Origin: Tetraselmis striata
Taxonomy: Eukaryota; Chlorophyta; Chlorodendrophyceae; Chlorodendrales; Chlorodendraceae
DNA length: 64,000 bases
Direction: 5' to 3'
Assembly: GCA_006384855.1 (NCBI GenBank)
Contig: VCJN01002150.1
Coordinates: 118,265-182,264 of the forward strand
This document shows, one piece after another, positions 11,884 to 24,373 of the stretch. The first letter of the stretch is position 1. The number at the start of each line of letters is the position of its first letter. The notes beneath the pieces are model-generated. The model ran no database searches and was not told where the DNA came from. It saw nothing but the letters and a program-made list of their open reading frames with translations. Made by a program: the position numbers and the translations under genes.

Positions 11884-12050
11884 CATATGCGCACTACAAA
11901 CAAAACCAATAGCAACCTAGCGATAGCTAATAGCAACCCAGAAAGGTTGCCTGCTGCAAGGGAGAGACCTGAGCCGAAACCAAGGTCGAGCAGGAGGCCA
12001 GGGAGCCCAGAACCAAGGAAGAGCCAGGCCAGGAAGTGCCAAGAGTACAG
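11884..12050 (+). repeat. Dispersed repeat, pair with 58393-58545
   Basis: Both copies start with AACATATGCGCACTA and share GAAAGGTTGCC, AAACCAAGG, AGGAGCCAAGAACC-like and AACCAAGGAAGAGCCA blocks in order. They are diverged by small indels. No coding content is recognised. Confidence 0.7.
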
Positions 12051-12099
12051 GTAAGAATTACTGGTGTGAATTACAAAAAAGGCAGTGCCAAGAGTACAG

Positions 12100-14578
12100 G
12101 TACTGGTACTGATGCAGAGCACGCGGAATAAGTAGTGCAATAAACGGTATATTACGCACTGATGCGACCGGGATGACGGGAACTATACGCAACCTCCCAA
12201 AACTCGGCGGCCGGAAAATTGGTCCCTACCCGTAGCGACTACCTGTATATGCTCTCACAGAAATCCCGCGAATACCTGCGGCAGGTGAAGAGGTTTTATT
12301 GTCACTGTACCACACTTTGCGCCGTTTTACACTACGGGAAAAATACGCATATTTTCCGTATTACCCGGAAAATACGGGCACCTTGCTTGTCGCGCCACGT
12401 AGCGGACGGTTTTCTGCGAATTCCCGTCAAGCACACGCGACTTGTTTTTTCGTTTTATACTGGTGACTGGGCCGTACGGTCGGCCCAGCCAGGCTGTACA
12501 TATGATATCCGGGGCTCCGACACAGACTCCCACAGCGATTTCTCGAAGTATGACTGCGTGATGCCACTCGTAGTGTTGGAGGCGAGCAAGGCCAACGCCA
12601 GTCCGGAGGCAGCAGGCCAACCATTGTCTCGCAAAAACGAGCCCGACGAGCGCGTGCATGGGAACACAGGGCGTCGGGGCCAGAAGTCCCGCAACGAGAA
12701 GCGGGATTGGACCGAAGGGTTGTGGCGCTAGCGAGGCTACACCAACAAGACATTCAAGGTGACAGCGCGCCGTTTTTGGCAAATGGCGAAGGAGACAGCG
12801 CCGCCGCTCGAGTTTGACGACCTGGGTAAGCTTGCTGCGCTGAGATCGTCATGCAGTTGGGTTCTTGTGGAGTGCCGGCTTGATGTGGCGCTGCGATGGC
12901 TCGCTCGTAATTTGCACGGCACGGAGGACCTGAACATTAGCCTCCCAGATTGTATCGTGATTATATCGTAATTATAATGTAATTACCCGTAATCGCGCGG
13001 AATGGGCGTGTAATCACCGTATAAAATGTGTATTTAGCGCCACTTTTCTGCTAGCAGGCTCGGTAGTCGCAATGACGTGCCCGGCTCGCCCAGTCCCTAA
13101 ATATGCCAACAGTAGCATGTTGTGCCACCCCCATAGTACATTGGTCCCAAATCGAGCCTCGCGCAAATACCCGTAATCGTTGGGACTTTCACCACTCTGT
13201 GCTTTAACGCCTCAAGAGCTCCGTGACGACGCAACGACCATTTGTACCGTTACGGTAGGTCTCAACCCTGCTGAATTGCTGCAAGTCCCGCGGCAGTTTA
13301 CCATGCTGCATCGCGGCAGCGCCGGAGCGCTAGTGACTAGCTCCTACCGACTCCCGGCGCTGCGAGCCGCCGGCGCCGAGTAGTGGTATATATGCCATGG
13401 GGCGTCCGTCGCAACTCCAAGCGCCGTATTCTTGAGGGCAAGGAGGGTTGGACGCCTTCCGAGGGGACTTGGGTAGAGGTGACCAAGAAAATGCGCTACT
13501 CCGCGTGTGACGCCTCTTTCGGGAAGACTCGGTTCTACGACACGCACGGCTGGACGGAGGCGTGCGCCAAGCGGCCTCCGGACACCACCTACCGCGCCTA
13601 CTGTCGCAACCGGTGGTGATGTCGCCCATTCGATAGCTGCTGCACTGTACGACCGTCACGCCTATGCCCCGTTCGGACCCGGTTAGACCGAAACGCGGGG
13701 CGAGCCGGGCGATGCATCGATACCGTCGCCGCCGCCATCGCCCCCGCCGCCTTCTCCACCGCTCTCGTCTCCCCGATTTAGCGAGCCCCGCACTGCCCAA
13801 CGACGGGGAGGGGCGCTCGGTGTCGTGTGATGGCGGCCTGGCAGCAAGCATGGCAGCGAAGGAGATGAATGCCGAGCTTCACGTGGGCGATGTCATAACC
13901 AAGACGTTCGGGACTCGGGGGAGTAGTTGACCCCCCCTTCTCCGTTGCTCTCCTTGAAGTCCCGTTACACCTGCCATAGGCCCACCACCGCCATGTGATA
14001 GCCACCCGTGTGTATCAGCTAACATCCAGTACGTCAATTGGAGATGGGATAAGAAGGACGCAGACCCGGCGGGTAAGCAGCTGTTGATGAAGGTGACGAC
14101 GACGGCGACTCGGAAGAGGTAACAAAGTCGGAGATACCTACAGCAGCCCACAAAAGTCTTTGACTCTTTGCATGTTTTTATGGGTATGATTTGGGTTTGG
14201 TCGCCTCTAGTCGTTAAACCCACGCATAGTCTACGCCGTTGCAGCCATTGCGAGGATAACCATGAAAGAGCGTGCACATGGTGTGCTAGGGCCAATGCGA
14301 CGTTGCGCGTGGCGCGCGCGTCGCATTTTATGCGGCACTACAAGTGTAACAAGTGCTGCATGGCCGGGCTGTGAACGGTTTGAGCGCACGGCACGCCGAC
14401 ATTTGGATATAAATAACCGTGTTTTTCTCCCATGGTCGCCGAGATACATGTCTTGGCCACCTACCCCATGCGGCGCATGGTTTGGAGTCTATGGTCAGCT
14501 AGCGGGCTACATGTGACATTCGCAAACTGGCCGTTCGCCCTGCAAGCAGCAGTAATATTGCAATCACGTTTTAATTCA
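12100..14578. other. Unresolved region with weak coding segments
   Basis: Open frames at 12495-12731, 12759-12971, 13383-13619 and 13664-13930 look partly protein-like but match no family I know. At 14206-14374 the plus strand encodes RRCSHCEDNHERACTWCARA followed by a His/Cys pair (H-x(3)-YKCNKC). This resembles the cysteine-rich tail of piggyBac-type transposases, but no catalytic domain is visible beside it. Confidence 0.3.
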
Positions 14579-14693
14579 TAACATTTCGGCGTTTTATCAA
14601 ATTGGGCTGCACATTAGTGCGATGGAAAGCCCGTGACCTGTGCTTTCCAGCGCACTAGTTTTCAGCCCAATCTGTTAGAACACCAAAATGTTA
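14579..14693. repeat. Foldback (hairpin) element
   Basis: Two 52-base arms (14579-14630 and 14642-14693) are reverse complements at about 43 of 52 positions, around an 11-base loop. The outer ends read TAACATTT and AAATGTTA. The size and form suggest a tiny MITE or a structured-RNA-forming repeat. Confidence 0.85.
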
Positions 14694-14699
14694 TGGCCT

Positions 14700-16634
14700 G
14701 TCACAGTTACCCCCCCCCCCCTCCCCCCGCCCCCCATGTTCTACTATCCCAGCCAGCCCACTCACTGTGGATGGGAGCGCATGATGCATGGGGGCATGTA
14801 ATGTGCCCTTCCACGCAAGCTCCCAGGCGCGAGGACCCCTTTGATAGGTCTCCACGTCGCGCGGACCCCGTCATCATTTTGGCTTTGCCCTTTGGATGAT
14901 GGGTGACATGTGTGACAACATGCGCGCATACCTGTGCAGCAGTGGCCACATTGCTGCCGAGGGGGGCAGCCGGCGCTTAGCCTACGGTGCGGGCGGTATA
15001 AGCATGCACCTATGGAATCGAAGGCACTTTTGTGTGCTACTTTCACCCAGCGAGGCGCGGCCAACGGCGGTCGTCTTGCAGCTTGGAAAATTGTGGGATG
15101 ATTGGCCCCATCGCAACGACGGGATTACCGGCACACTCTCATGGAAATACCATGCATTGCATCGGTAGCGTGCATGGATTGGGCTCAATCTCGGTGGTCT
15201 TACAGCGCATGCATACGTCCACCCACCACCGGCAGCGCGCGGGCATATGCGGAGGATGGTAGCTACGCCGCCAACAAGTTGCCCCCTATTCATCGCCCGT
15301 TTTTTCTGTGGTTTTAGCTATGTGCCAAGCAATGCCATTGCCGAAAAACATTTTAAAAGTGCGGTAACCGGGAGAAATGGCTGCCTCCTTGGCGTAGGAG
15401 GCTTGCATACACTGGAGTACAAGGCTCCATGGCCCCGTGGCCCGATGGCTTGGGCACCGAGGCGAGGATACGCGCGGATTTCTATGTGCAAAGACTTATG
15501 TGGACTGGTGTAACGATAGAGCAGCTGAGCGATTTCACTCGCAGGTTGCCTCAAGGCACCATTGACGACTACCAGCGGTGCGCCCCTTGCGGACCCACCG
15601 ACGGTGCGGACCCACCGACGGTGCCTTCGGGGGGTGCTTGCCCGCGTTGTTGCCCCAAAGGTAAGGTATTGGTAAGAATATCGCACTTGCAAGGTGCAAA
15701 CGATGATTTGCTGAAGATGACGGTTACATGCGCGTTCGTTTAAGATGCTTGCGCGCATGTATGTGCACCTGGCATCTACGCAAACATATGGACCCCGATA
15801 GCGACGCCGAAGGCATTGTCGCGGGGGTTGTGGAAGGCAATCCCTCTGAGGACAGCCGCAGCGACAGCGACGGTGAAGAAGACGATGGCGCGAGGTATGA
15901 CTTTAGTACCGGGATAAGCAACGCTCGAGGGAAATTGAAACTGATTACAACTGCTTATCTGCTGCGTCCACTTGCTGAGACTGAGTTGTTCTTAGGGCCT
16001 GCTATCTGTAACCATGGTAGGAACACTAGGTGTAATTACAATTCTAGCTACCGGCCGTCCATTCGTGTGTCCAAGCCCCTCCTCCCTCCATCGGGTTGTA
16101 GATAGAATAGCAGCGCCCCCCCGTTGTCCCTACCTAAGTCAGGCCTATCCCATTCAGAGCTCAGCAGGTAAGCTTAGGCAGCTAAAGCGTCCCGCCTACA
16201 GCTACTAAGGTGAGATGGGGGAAGGGGGCTGACCAGAATAGCTAAGAGTTGCTGCTCAGTATTTGTCCACCGCTGAGCCGGCTAGTAGGATTCGTGGGGG
16301 TTGCGATGCCCTCCTTCAGTAGAGTGAGTATTTGTTGTATGTGGCAAGGTTGTGGTAATCAGCGATGGGGATGTCCCGTGATTTGTGCGGTGTTGTGTGA
16401 TATCTTAGTAGCTGCACCGGTCGCATGGGTTAGTAGTGGCCGGTGTTCTTGAGTCGGCTCGCATGCTTTTCGCTGCGGTGGATCGCTCGGCAGTTACTTA
16501 TGCGACCTGCCAGACGGTTTGGCTGCTTCGTCGTCCGTTTCCCATTCGCTGTAGGAGTCGTGAGTGCACGAGAGGCGCGGCTTTCTCTTGCTGCGGTTGC
16601 GGGTGGCGCCGCCTGAGCGGCTGCGACCCCTGGG
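14700..16634. other. Mostly non-coding stretch
   Basis: Holds a C-rich tract (14708-14735), a short acidic open segment at 15788-15930 (DPDSDAEGIVAGVVEGNPSE), and the second copy of the 6640 repeat (15955-16105). No gene is supported. Confidence 0.5.
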
Positions 16635-18979
16635 TTACTTCTTCTTGTGCTTGGCAGATGCGGCTGCCTTGCCCTTGCGGGTTGGGAGGGGCTGGCGGGG
16701 GTGGTGTTCGGGCTGGATCGAGTGGCGCTGTGGGTTACGCAGTCGATGTGACTCCGCTGCGAGTCTGGGTAGTTCGGCCGCGAGTGCATGCTGACTGGCC
16801 GGGGAGCACTGGGCGAGCAGCTCTGTGGTTGTGGTGGTGAGGTGCGGAAGCTCGAGCAGTCGTTCTGTGGTGCCTTCGCGGAATGTGCGTTGCACTATTA
16901 GGCGTTGGGGAGAGTCGAGGGTAATGTCAGCCAAATCTGGTGCCTCCGCTGCTCCGCGTTGGGCGGTGTCCACATCCATGGTGCTGTCGCTCTCCTCGTA
17001 GTTCAGTTCCCGCTCGTCCTCGTCTGCCGCCTGCACTCCGGTCATGGCGGTTGCCGCTGGGGCTGCGGCTGTAGGTGCAAGGGTTGGGTGGGCTGCTTTG
17101 GGAGCGGGCTCCGTTGTTGTTCGGCGCTGGTTGATGGCTGCGACGGCATTAGCGACCGCCCCTCGCCTCCGTATCATGTGCTCGAACCCAAGGGAGGGGG
17201 GGGGGGGGGGAGTGTCGTAAACCTGAGGTTCGGCATGGGCTGTTGGGGTCGCAGGGAGTGTCCGCTGAGCTGGGCCGGCTGGCGGTGGTGCAGGCGTTGT
17301 GCCTGCAGGTCGCCCCTCGACCGGTACCTGAGCTGGCGCAGTCTTGATCTTTCCGCTCGCTGTCGAGACTGTCTTAAGCCACTGCTCTATTCTGTTAGTT
17401 GCGCGGGTGCCACCGATGATGTTGTGGTGGTGGGCGGTCAGCTGCATGGTGAGAGTGTAGGATGGGCATCGTTCGGCCCGAAGGGCGAGGGATGCTAGGG
17501 GGGTCTTTCGAGCCTTCCTACGTAGGCCCATCGATGTGCGTCGAAGGTGTATGTGGCCAGTGATGCCGCCGAGTTCTCCCGCCTCCCGGACCGTCTGGAG
17601 GGGGGGGGGGGGGTATAAGTAGTTCCGAGGGATCGAACTCGGAGGAGGTGAACCGCCCGTAGTAGTGCGACAAGAGAGGTGAGGGCCACTACCAGGCGTA
17701 GGGTGTCCGCAAACTCCTCGTCCTCTTTGCCGAGGGAGATAGCTTAGAGATTGTCGTCTCCCACACGCAGCAGTTTCGGCTCGGTGTGGTATTGCGGCAT
17801 CTCGACGCCAGCAGCCGTCATGGTGTCCGTCAGCCACTGGGCATGCTGCACCTCCGGGGGCGTGTTGATACGCTGGCTGGTGGTGGTTGCGATGGCCTCT
17901 GCTAGCTGCTCGACCGTCTGCAGCTCCAGGTTGGCTAGGGGGCCCGTGCAGATCGCTTTGGCCGTCATCGCGCATTGGAAGAACTGCTTGGATAGTGCAG
18001 GGGGCAACACTCCCAGGTGTGGGGTTGTTGGCGGGTCCTCGCGTTCCTCGTTGTGTTCGACGGTGACCCGGACCACCGCTCGGCCTTACGTCTGGTCGCC
18101 AAACGGGAGCTCCAGTACGGCGTCGCGACACACATCATGTAGTAGGCGCGCCGCTTCGGGATCAAGGAAGTCGGCCGACCGGCGGGCCTTCCACACTTCG
18201 CGGACCTCTAGAAGGGCCAATACGGTGCGGGTCGGGGGGCAGATAACGGCGTCGTCTGCGTTTGGGTCGGCCTCGTACTCGCCCCATGCTCTCACGCCGA
18301 CGCGTGCCAAGTTGCCTGCTGGCGCTGCCGCCGATTGGTCTACCGCCGCTTTGCCAGGTTGGGGTTGGTCGTACACCGGGTGGAGGCCCTCTGCCAGGTG
18401 CTACCACATGTTGGTCTCTGTACGGCCCCTGAACGAGGGGGGGCGGAGCCACACGTGGTGATGTACCGGTCGCTCGATGTTGTCGAGGTGCGGCGCTCTG
18501 AGCAGGCGGGTGGAACAGCGGCGGCCGTGGCGGTCGAGGATCGTTGTGCCCTCTCCTGTCCATTGGGTCTGCAAAACGCTAGCCGCCGTTTCTCTGCGGG
18601 CCAGTCGCAAGATGACGGACCCAATCGTAGTGGGGAGCCTGGTGCCACTCGATCAGGTTGGGTCAGCGGCTGTGGGATTGAGGGGGCGGCGAGTCACCAC
18701 CCGGACGTCTGCTGGTAGGATTTGGACTTCAATTTTGGGGCTGAGGGTGCGGATCAGATTCGTCACAGTCCGGCCGCGCGACTCTTCGTCCATCGCTTGA
18801 TATTGGGCCACCAAGTCGCCGAACAATAGGGCCACGTGGGCGGCATCGTCCGTGCCGGCGAAGAGGCCGGTTAGGAGCAGGTGGGGTGGGCGTTGCAGTA
18901 CGCGTATGTGGCGGCGGGTTGCTGGTGGGAGTTGGCATGGTGGTGGGTCATCCGGTCGTCGGACGGTCCACCGTTTCAC
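16635..18979 (-). other. Minus-strand coding cluster of unknown family, probably a transposon relic
   Basis: Protein-like segments follow one another on the minus strand: 18979-18653 (LLLTGLFAGTDDAAHVALLF, TVTNLIRTLSPKIEVQILPA), about 18648-18410 (a TIGSVILRLARRETAASVLQ segment), 18376-18086, 18076-17744 (LSKQFFQCAMTAKAICTG, LELQTVEQLAEAIA), and 17460-16635, a Pro/Ala-rich tail ending in Lys-rich KHKKK. The ILRLARRETA segment resembles the RNA-binding part of LINE ORF1 proteins, but this is a weak match. Two poly-G tracts (poly-C on the coding strand, near 17.2 and 17.6 kb) interrupt it. The frames do not form one uninterrupted gene. Function unknown. Confidence 0.35.
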
Positions 18980-19189
18980 AGGAGGAACACGCTCCCAGTA
19001 CCAGTAGGCGCGACGGCTCGCCCGGATTCAGTACATCTGCAGTACTTCGCCCGGTGTTAAGGGCCGGCTGGAGAGTGAGAAGTACGCTCGAGGAAAGTAC
19101 GACGACGGGAAGAGGTGAGCATGTATCGTGTCTTCCCTCCCCCCCCCCCCCCCCCCCCCCCGTGTGGCGCCTACCAAATTAGTCCGCCG

Positions 19190-19660
19190 CTGACACGTGT
19201 TCCTCCACCCCATTCGCAACATCCGCCGTCAATCGTACACCGGTGCCGACGCCACCCTGATGGAGGCGGCGCTCAATATCTGCGAGTGGAAGCTAAAGCG
19301 CAAAATAAAGACGGCGGCGTTGGAGCGGCTGTCGAAGCTGTTGAAGAAACACATGCTACCGAAAGACGGGTCAGAGCTTACCGAGATGTGGTATCTGAAC
19401 GTCCCGGACATCAAGAAGTATATCGTTCACTACAGCCCGTGCGACGAGCATCGGTACGGCCACTCTCTGGATGGTGACTGGAGCTACGACGGCCGCTGCC
19501 TTATTGCTCGCTGCAACCTGACGCGCAGGACACCCGAGTCACTGCGCCACTCGCGCTCTGCCACCAATCCTATGTCCTCTGCCCATCTCACTCCTTTCCC
19601 CTACCCACCTTCCACTGCGTCCATTCCCCTTCTCCCCCCCCCCCCCCCCCGCGCTCTTTA
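19190..19660 (+). pseudogene. TNP2/CACTA-like transposase fragment, N-terminal side
   Basis: The plus strand encodes TGADATLMEAALNICEWKLK, then a basic helix, then LPKDGSELTEMWYLNVPDIK and YIVHYSPCDEHRYGH. The pattern 'LPxS...Y..hxCxxxC' is typical of the segment before the catalytic domain of TNP2-type (CACTA) transposases. No DDE motif is visible here. A poly-C tract sits before it (19138-19161) and another after it (19634-19650). It may be the same gene as the 24.4-kb fragment, split by the transposon copy at 19845-23490. Confidence 0.35.
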
Positions 19661-19844
19661 GCACTCTTAAGGCACATTGCCAGCATTGTTATGAAGCCGA
19701 AGCCTCAACCGCGCAAGTTGTTCTATGACTTCAACGTCTTCGAGGTGATGCGCCCCCACCCCCTTCCGTTTGCCCCCACTCATCGGCAGCATTGTCAGCG
19801 CAAAATTTAATCGAATTATTGTTGTTGTTGCACGAAACACGATG

Positions 19845-22516
19845 AACGGTAACCTATTTTGCACCGCGGATTTCATTTTGCACCGTAGGGTTTGGTTATA
19901 CCCTAGTTCCCAGGGCTACTATCAGTTCTTAAGACTCATGGGTGGTGCATCTTGGGTTTGTAGACCTAGGGTGCATGCGGCATTTATTAGCGTGCACACC
20001 AACCGTGACTCATATCCAATGCTGGTTTTGGAGCATTTTGTACAAAATGGGACAAAGTGCAAGTGCAAGTCAATATCAATCATAATGATTGAATTCATCG
20101 CCTAGCCACAAAGACGTTGCTAAGAGGTTACTCGTTGAACATCCCCAACTCGAGCAAGTCCTTCCTCGTGGCTGCCTTAAACTAAGAGGTTACTAAGAGG
20201 TTGCTAACATGTTACTCGTTGAGCATTCCCAACTCAAGCAAGTCCTTCTTCGTGGCTGCGTTAAACTTGACGACTCCTCCGGGCTTGCATTGTGCTGGGG
20301 TGGTTGACATGACGTGGACGCAATTGTTTCGTGGCTGACTTATTTGCCACCCAGTTTGCGCGTATGTCTTCACGATTTGGACGCTTTTACCGTACCACTT
20401 CTTTTTGACCATGGTGCCGTCCTCGTTGAACAACTCGCGACTTCCCGACGCGTCGTGGATGGCCTTCGCGTACGACAGAGGGACGGCTTTAACAAGCTTC
20501 CAAGGAAGCGTCGGGCACTTCTCACAGCTTGTGTCAACCGGCTTCTTCCCTCCTTTTGTCTGCGCGTACAACCATAGGGGCATGAGAGGTCTGCCCTATT
20601 ATATGCATCGGCATGGAAGGGCTCGTATACGGCCACGGTCAACGTGTCTTCGGTAGTCTCGCGCGACTTCACAAGCCCGATGACGATTCTCAACTCCCAA
20701 TCGCCAAGAGTTTCTGGATACTTGTCCTCCTCATGCACCTAGCGATGGCCAAGACCGCAACCTATGTCGGTCCCGAGCGAGACGCCATACCATTTCTGTC
20801 CCAGCTAGGACAAGCAAGGCAGATGCACCAAATGCGTTTGTCCCGACAAAAAAATAGCAAACAATGGGACTCATATATCGGAGACGTCTATGATAACGAA
20901 GTTCGTGCCCTTCGCATCGTTGGGCGATGTGTTGTCATGAAGCCTCTCCTTGGCGCCGGCATGAGCTCTTTGGAAGGTGCTATCATCTTGAAGCACTTGA
21001 GCTCGAACCTCGGCTTCAACGCGAACGGCTTCGGCATTGTTGAGGTGAGGTCGGCGTTGGTAGCCACCGTGTGACGTGCCTCTGCGGGCGCGGCCTGCCC
21101 GTGCTCGCGCAAGAAGATGTCAACTTCCTCTTTCCGCTGCTGCCAAAACATGGAGAAAGCTGCCGAGGGACTAGTATGCATCTCATCCAAGTCGTCAAGC
21201 ATGTTCTTCAAGCTCTTGCGCTCGATTGGGGAGAAGTGCAACTGATCTGTCAGGTCCGTGATGTACGACCTAACCTTCTTGAAGTCATCCAAGTACCTCT
21301 CCACCTTCATCGCGTCGGGCTTCTTCTTGTCGTAGAGAGCGTAGAAAAGGGGCCGGCCCGCACGAATCTCGGGCGTCCTAGTTGGCGCGCTCTTCAAGAT
21401 TTGCACGGGCTCGGAAAGCGGTTTGTTGGACCACATGGCGGTGCGCAACGACCCGCCACACGCGGCGGCGTCATCACACGTGCTTTTGCGGCTTGCCGAT
21501 GTCATGGATGTGGTCTTGGAAATGGGGCCTTAATAATTCAGAGAAGTCGAGGGAGAATGAGAGCTCTGCAATCTCTAGAGTGGGCGAGAATGTTTTCGCA
21601 ACCAAGTCAAGAAAAGCCTCGACTGTGTAGGCGGAGCTGCGAGACAGCGCAAGATTGATGCGGCTGGAGATTTGGTCAATGAACTTGGCGTTCATTTGTG
21701 TTCCCGACAGGCATGAGCACCGAATGAATGACGTCGCAGATGCCGATAGACACAATCAAATTGCAGAGGGCCGCCACGTTTCTGTTCTTGTTCTCCCTGA
21801 CGGTTTTGTCCATCTTGATTTTGATGTACGGAATGTTTTTTGCCACGGAGTTGAATTTCCTGCACCGCAAATTAGATTTCATCAATCCACGGATACTGGA
21901 CAACTACGGCGAAACAGTCAGGAGGACAACGAGCTCGCCTTCATGATCGTGATCCATATCAGAGTGCAAGTCGTGGATGAATCATGGGGGATGGTGTTGG
22001 TGTAGTAGTAGATTTCGTCGTCCGGGCGGTAGCGGTCGTACTTCACACCAGTGAGGTGATACCTGAGGAGCATGTCGGGCTTCATAGTCTTGGGGATACG
22101 AACCCAGTGAGGCAGCATGGTCTTTGCGGAGTCCATCGCATGCTATCAGTTTCAAAGAAGAAGAAGTTTCCATGGCCAAGGCGCGATTGGAAGGCGGCGT
22201 TGATCAAACCCCTCGGTTCCATGCGCGTTCTCTCGAGGTGTACCTTCTGCTCGGCTCTGACCTGACGCCTCACAAGGTCTCAGAGCGCTTTGCCCGCCGC
22301 GCAAATGGGAGAATGGCTGAATCGCTTCACCTTTGGCGTGGTGACATCCGGGAATTTTTCCTTCCAAGTCCGGCGGAAAGTGTCGAACGACGCAAGCTTC
22401 ACTTCGCTCTCGGCAGCCAAATCCACAAAGCGGCAAGTAGTTTTTAAGGGTTTGTTAGTGACATGGTCCGTCGAAATCGTACAAGGCCTATCGATAGCGG
22501 AATAGAATCGTCGCAC
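19845..22516 (-). pseudogene. DUF7869-like transposase gene, copy A (left half of the transposon)
   Basis: Same order as the 25.2-27.8 kb copy: left terminus (AACGGTAACCTATTTTGC, 19845), C-terminal exon (20212-about 20735), an intron, the long helical exon (about 20888-21840) and the N-terminal-side exon (21918-about 22440). Recognisable motifs include ENKNRNVAALCNLIVSIGIC and the NTIPHDSSTTCT strand. Where the other copies read LPVGHTHE, this copy has MPVGNTNE, so the His-Thr-His-Glu motif is lost. The 3' end is locally duplicated (about 20103-20185 against 20186-20270). Several frame breaks. It is the most diverged of the three copies, hence the oldest. Confidence 0.8.
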
Positions 22517-22689
22517 GCCGAAACTGATAAATACCCGGTCGGATTAAAAGAGTGGAGAGATCGATGCCATGCGGACAAATCGATACTAAATCGACTGAAT
22601 TGTGAGCTGTAATATCAGTATCGGATCGTTTTTCGGTCGGCAGAATAGGTGCCTATCAGGCTGTCAACATCGGCAAGAGTAAAGTCATC

Positions 22690-23330
22690 AGCGGGACATC
22701 ATAGTCCGGTCTACAACGGGCGGACAAGGTAGGACTCAAAAAGCGCGAGACAAAAAGGTGCGTCTACAGCGGGACGGCATAATTTTGACATCATTGGGAG
22801 AAAGTAGTTCGGTCTGCGGCGGGAAATGATACGTCTGACAACGGGTTAAAAAAATTGGTCCAACTGGATGAATTTAATCTAGCATCCGCGGGACAATTGT
22901 TCGATCATCAACTCGAACAAAACAAATATATCGGCAATAGGATGAAATCGTTATGCCACCAGCGGGACGAAATAGCAGGTATGTCATCATCGGCACGAAA
23001 TAGTTCCGTCATCAGCGGGACGAAACAGTTCGGTTACACGCGGGACGAAATAGTTATGTCATCAACGCGACGAAATGGTTATGTATTCAGCGGAATGACA
23101 TCGTTCTGTCATCAATGGGACGAAGTAGGTGTGTCATCAGTGGGACAAAATAGGTATGTCATCAGTCGGACGACATATATCTATCATCAGCGGAACGAAA
23201 TCTATCCGTCATTGGCGGGACGAAATCGGTCTCTCATCAGCGGGACGAAATCGGTTTGTCATCAGCGGGACGAAATGGTTCTCTCAAGAGCGGGACGAAG
23301 TAGTTCTGTTATCAGCGGAACGCGTACTCT
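22690..23330 (+). repeat. Degenerate 24-bp minisatellite array
   Basis: Imperfect units built on TCATCAGCGGGACGAAAT with spacing near 24 bases, poorly kept at the left end. Same family as the arrays at 27.8-28.5, 34.0-34.6 and 37.5-38.0 kb, but much older. It lies at the same place relative to the DUF7869-like exons as the 27.8-kb array. Confidence 0.8.
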
Positions 23331-23490
23331 ACACTGATGTACTATGTACTGTTGGAGCCGACAAAGTAGCGAAGAACTGGCGACTTAGGCGTACGAGAAC
23401 GAGTAAAATACAAGCAAAACGAAGTATGAGTACGAGCACAGCGACCATTAAGTGCTAAGTAAGTATTATGAGTACCCATAGGGTGCGAGT
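23328..23490 (+). mobile_element. Old fragment of the LTR-like repeat
   Basis: Aligns with the start of the 28745 repeat: TACTCTACACTG, GAGCCGACAAAG, GCGAAGAACTGGCGACT and further CGAGTAC blocks. It is visibly diverged. It is a fragment, and older than the copies at 28.7-32.4 kb. Confidence 0.75.
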
Positions 23491-23499
23491 TTAGGGTTT

Positions 23500-24370
23500 T
23501 CATGGCACCACTAACACGGAGCGGGCATACGGGTGCAATTCTTATTTGAGGCACGCATCAAGTTTCTGCGTGCATGCATGGACCTAGACTTCCCTAGCAT
23601 GCCTATGTGGCGGCCAGGCTTTGTGGGACAGTGGGCGGCCGCCTGCGCATACGATGCGGTGGATATGTTTGAGGGCACGGGACCGGGCTCCAGGGGCGCC
23701 GCCGTGCAGCAGCCAGGCACCTCAGCCGCCCCCGCCACCTAGGCGGCCTGCGCAGGGGCGCTGGATACGTACTGTCAAGGAACTACTGGCAAACTAGAGC
23801 CTGAGCCGGCATGGAAGCGCGAATATGAAATAAGGGGGCTCGACCCCAATGGCATCAAGTGAACCCCCCCCCCCCCCCCCCCCCCCCCCGGCCCCATACC
23901 GCCCTCTACCCCCCATATAGCTAGAATCGTACCGCGGGTCATAGGTCTGAATCTTAACGAAGCATGTTCCGGGTATATACTCAACTTCCTACTACCATGT
24001 GAACCGTCTATTTACTGTATACCATGTTGCGCGTTGCTACCCTGCTGCGCGCTGGCGCCCCGCTGCCCCGGCCGCGCTAGCAGAGGAAATGCGGTTTGTG
24101 AAATCGACGGACAGAAGTCGATCATTTTCACTCTTATCTGCGGTCGACAATGATTTTTGTGATTGTTAATCATGATCAACGAGTTATTTGTTGGCTGCAC
24201 TACTACCCCGCAGGTACAACATGTATCACTAGTGCGAGATAGGGGAAGGGACATCATCCATGGCTACCTCTGTATCGTACACTAGGACCCAAGGACCGAA
24301 GCGCACCTACTGGATAATAACGGCACCCCCCCTCCCCCACGCCTGACTCCAAACTACATATATAATGTCG
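23500..24370. other. Weak coding remnant and poly-C tract
   Basis: A plus-strand open frame at 23533-23742 (FEARIKFLRACMDLDFPSM, then a Gly/Ala/Pro tail) looks like the C-terminal part of a protein, but of no known family. A long poly-C tract lies at 23863-23889. Nothing else is supported. Confidence 0.35.
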
Positions 24371-24373
24371 CCA

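Noticed and set aside
16635-18131. A single 498-residue minus-strand protein
   Set aside because: The first part has Arg/Pro/Gly-rich shadow composition while a better frame runs through 18076-17744. Only the last ~270 residues look coding.
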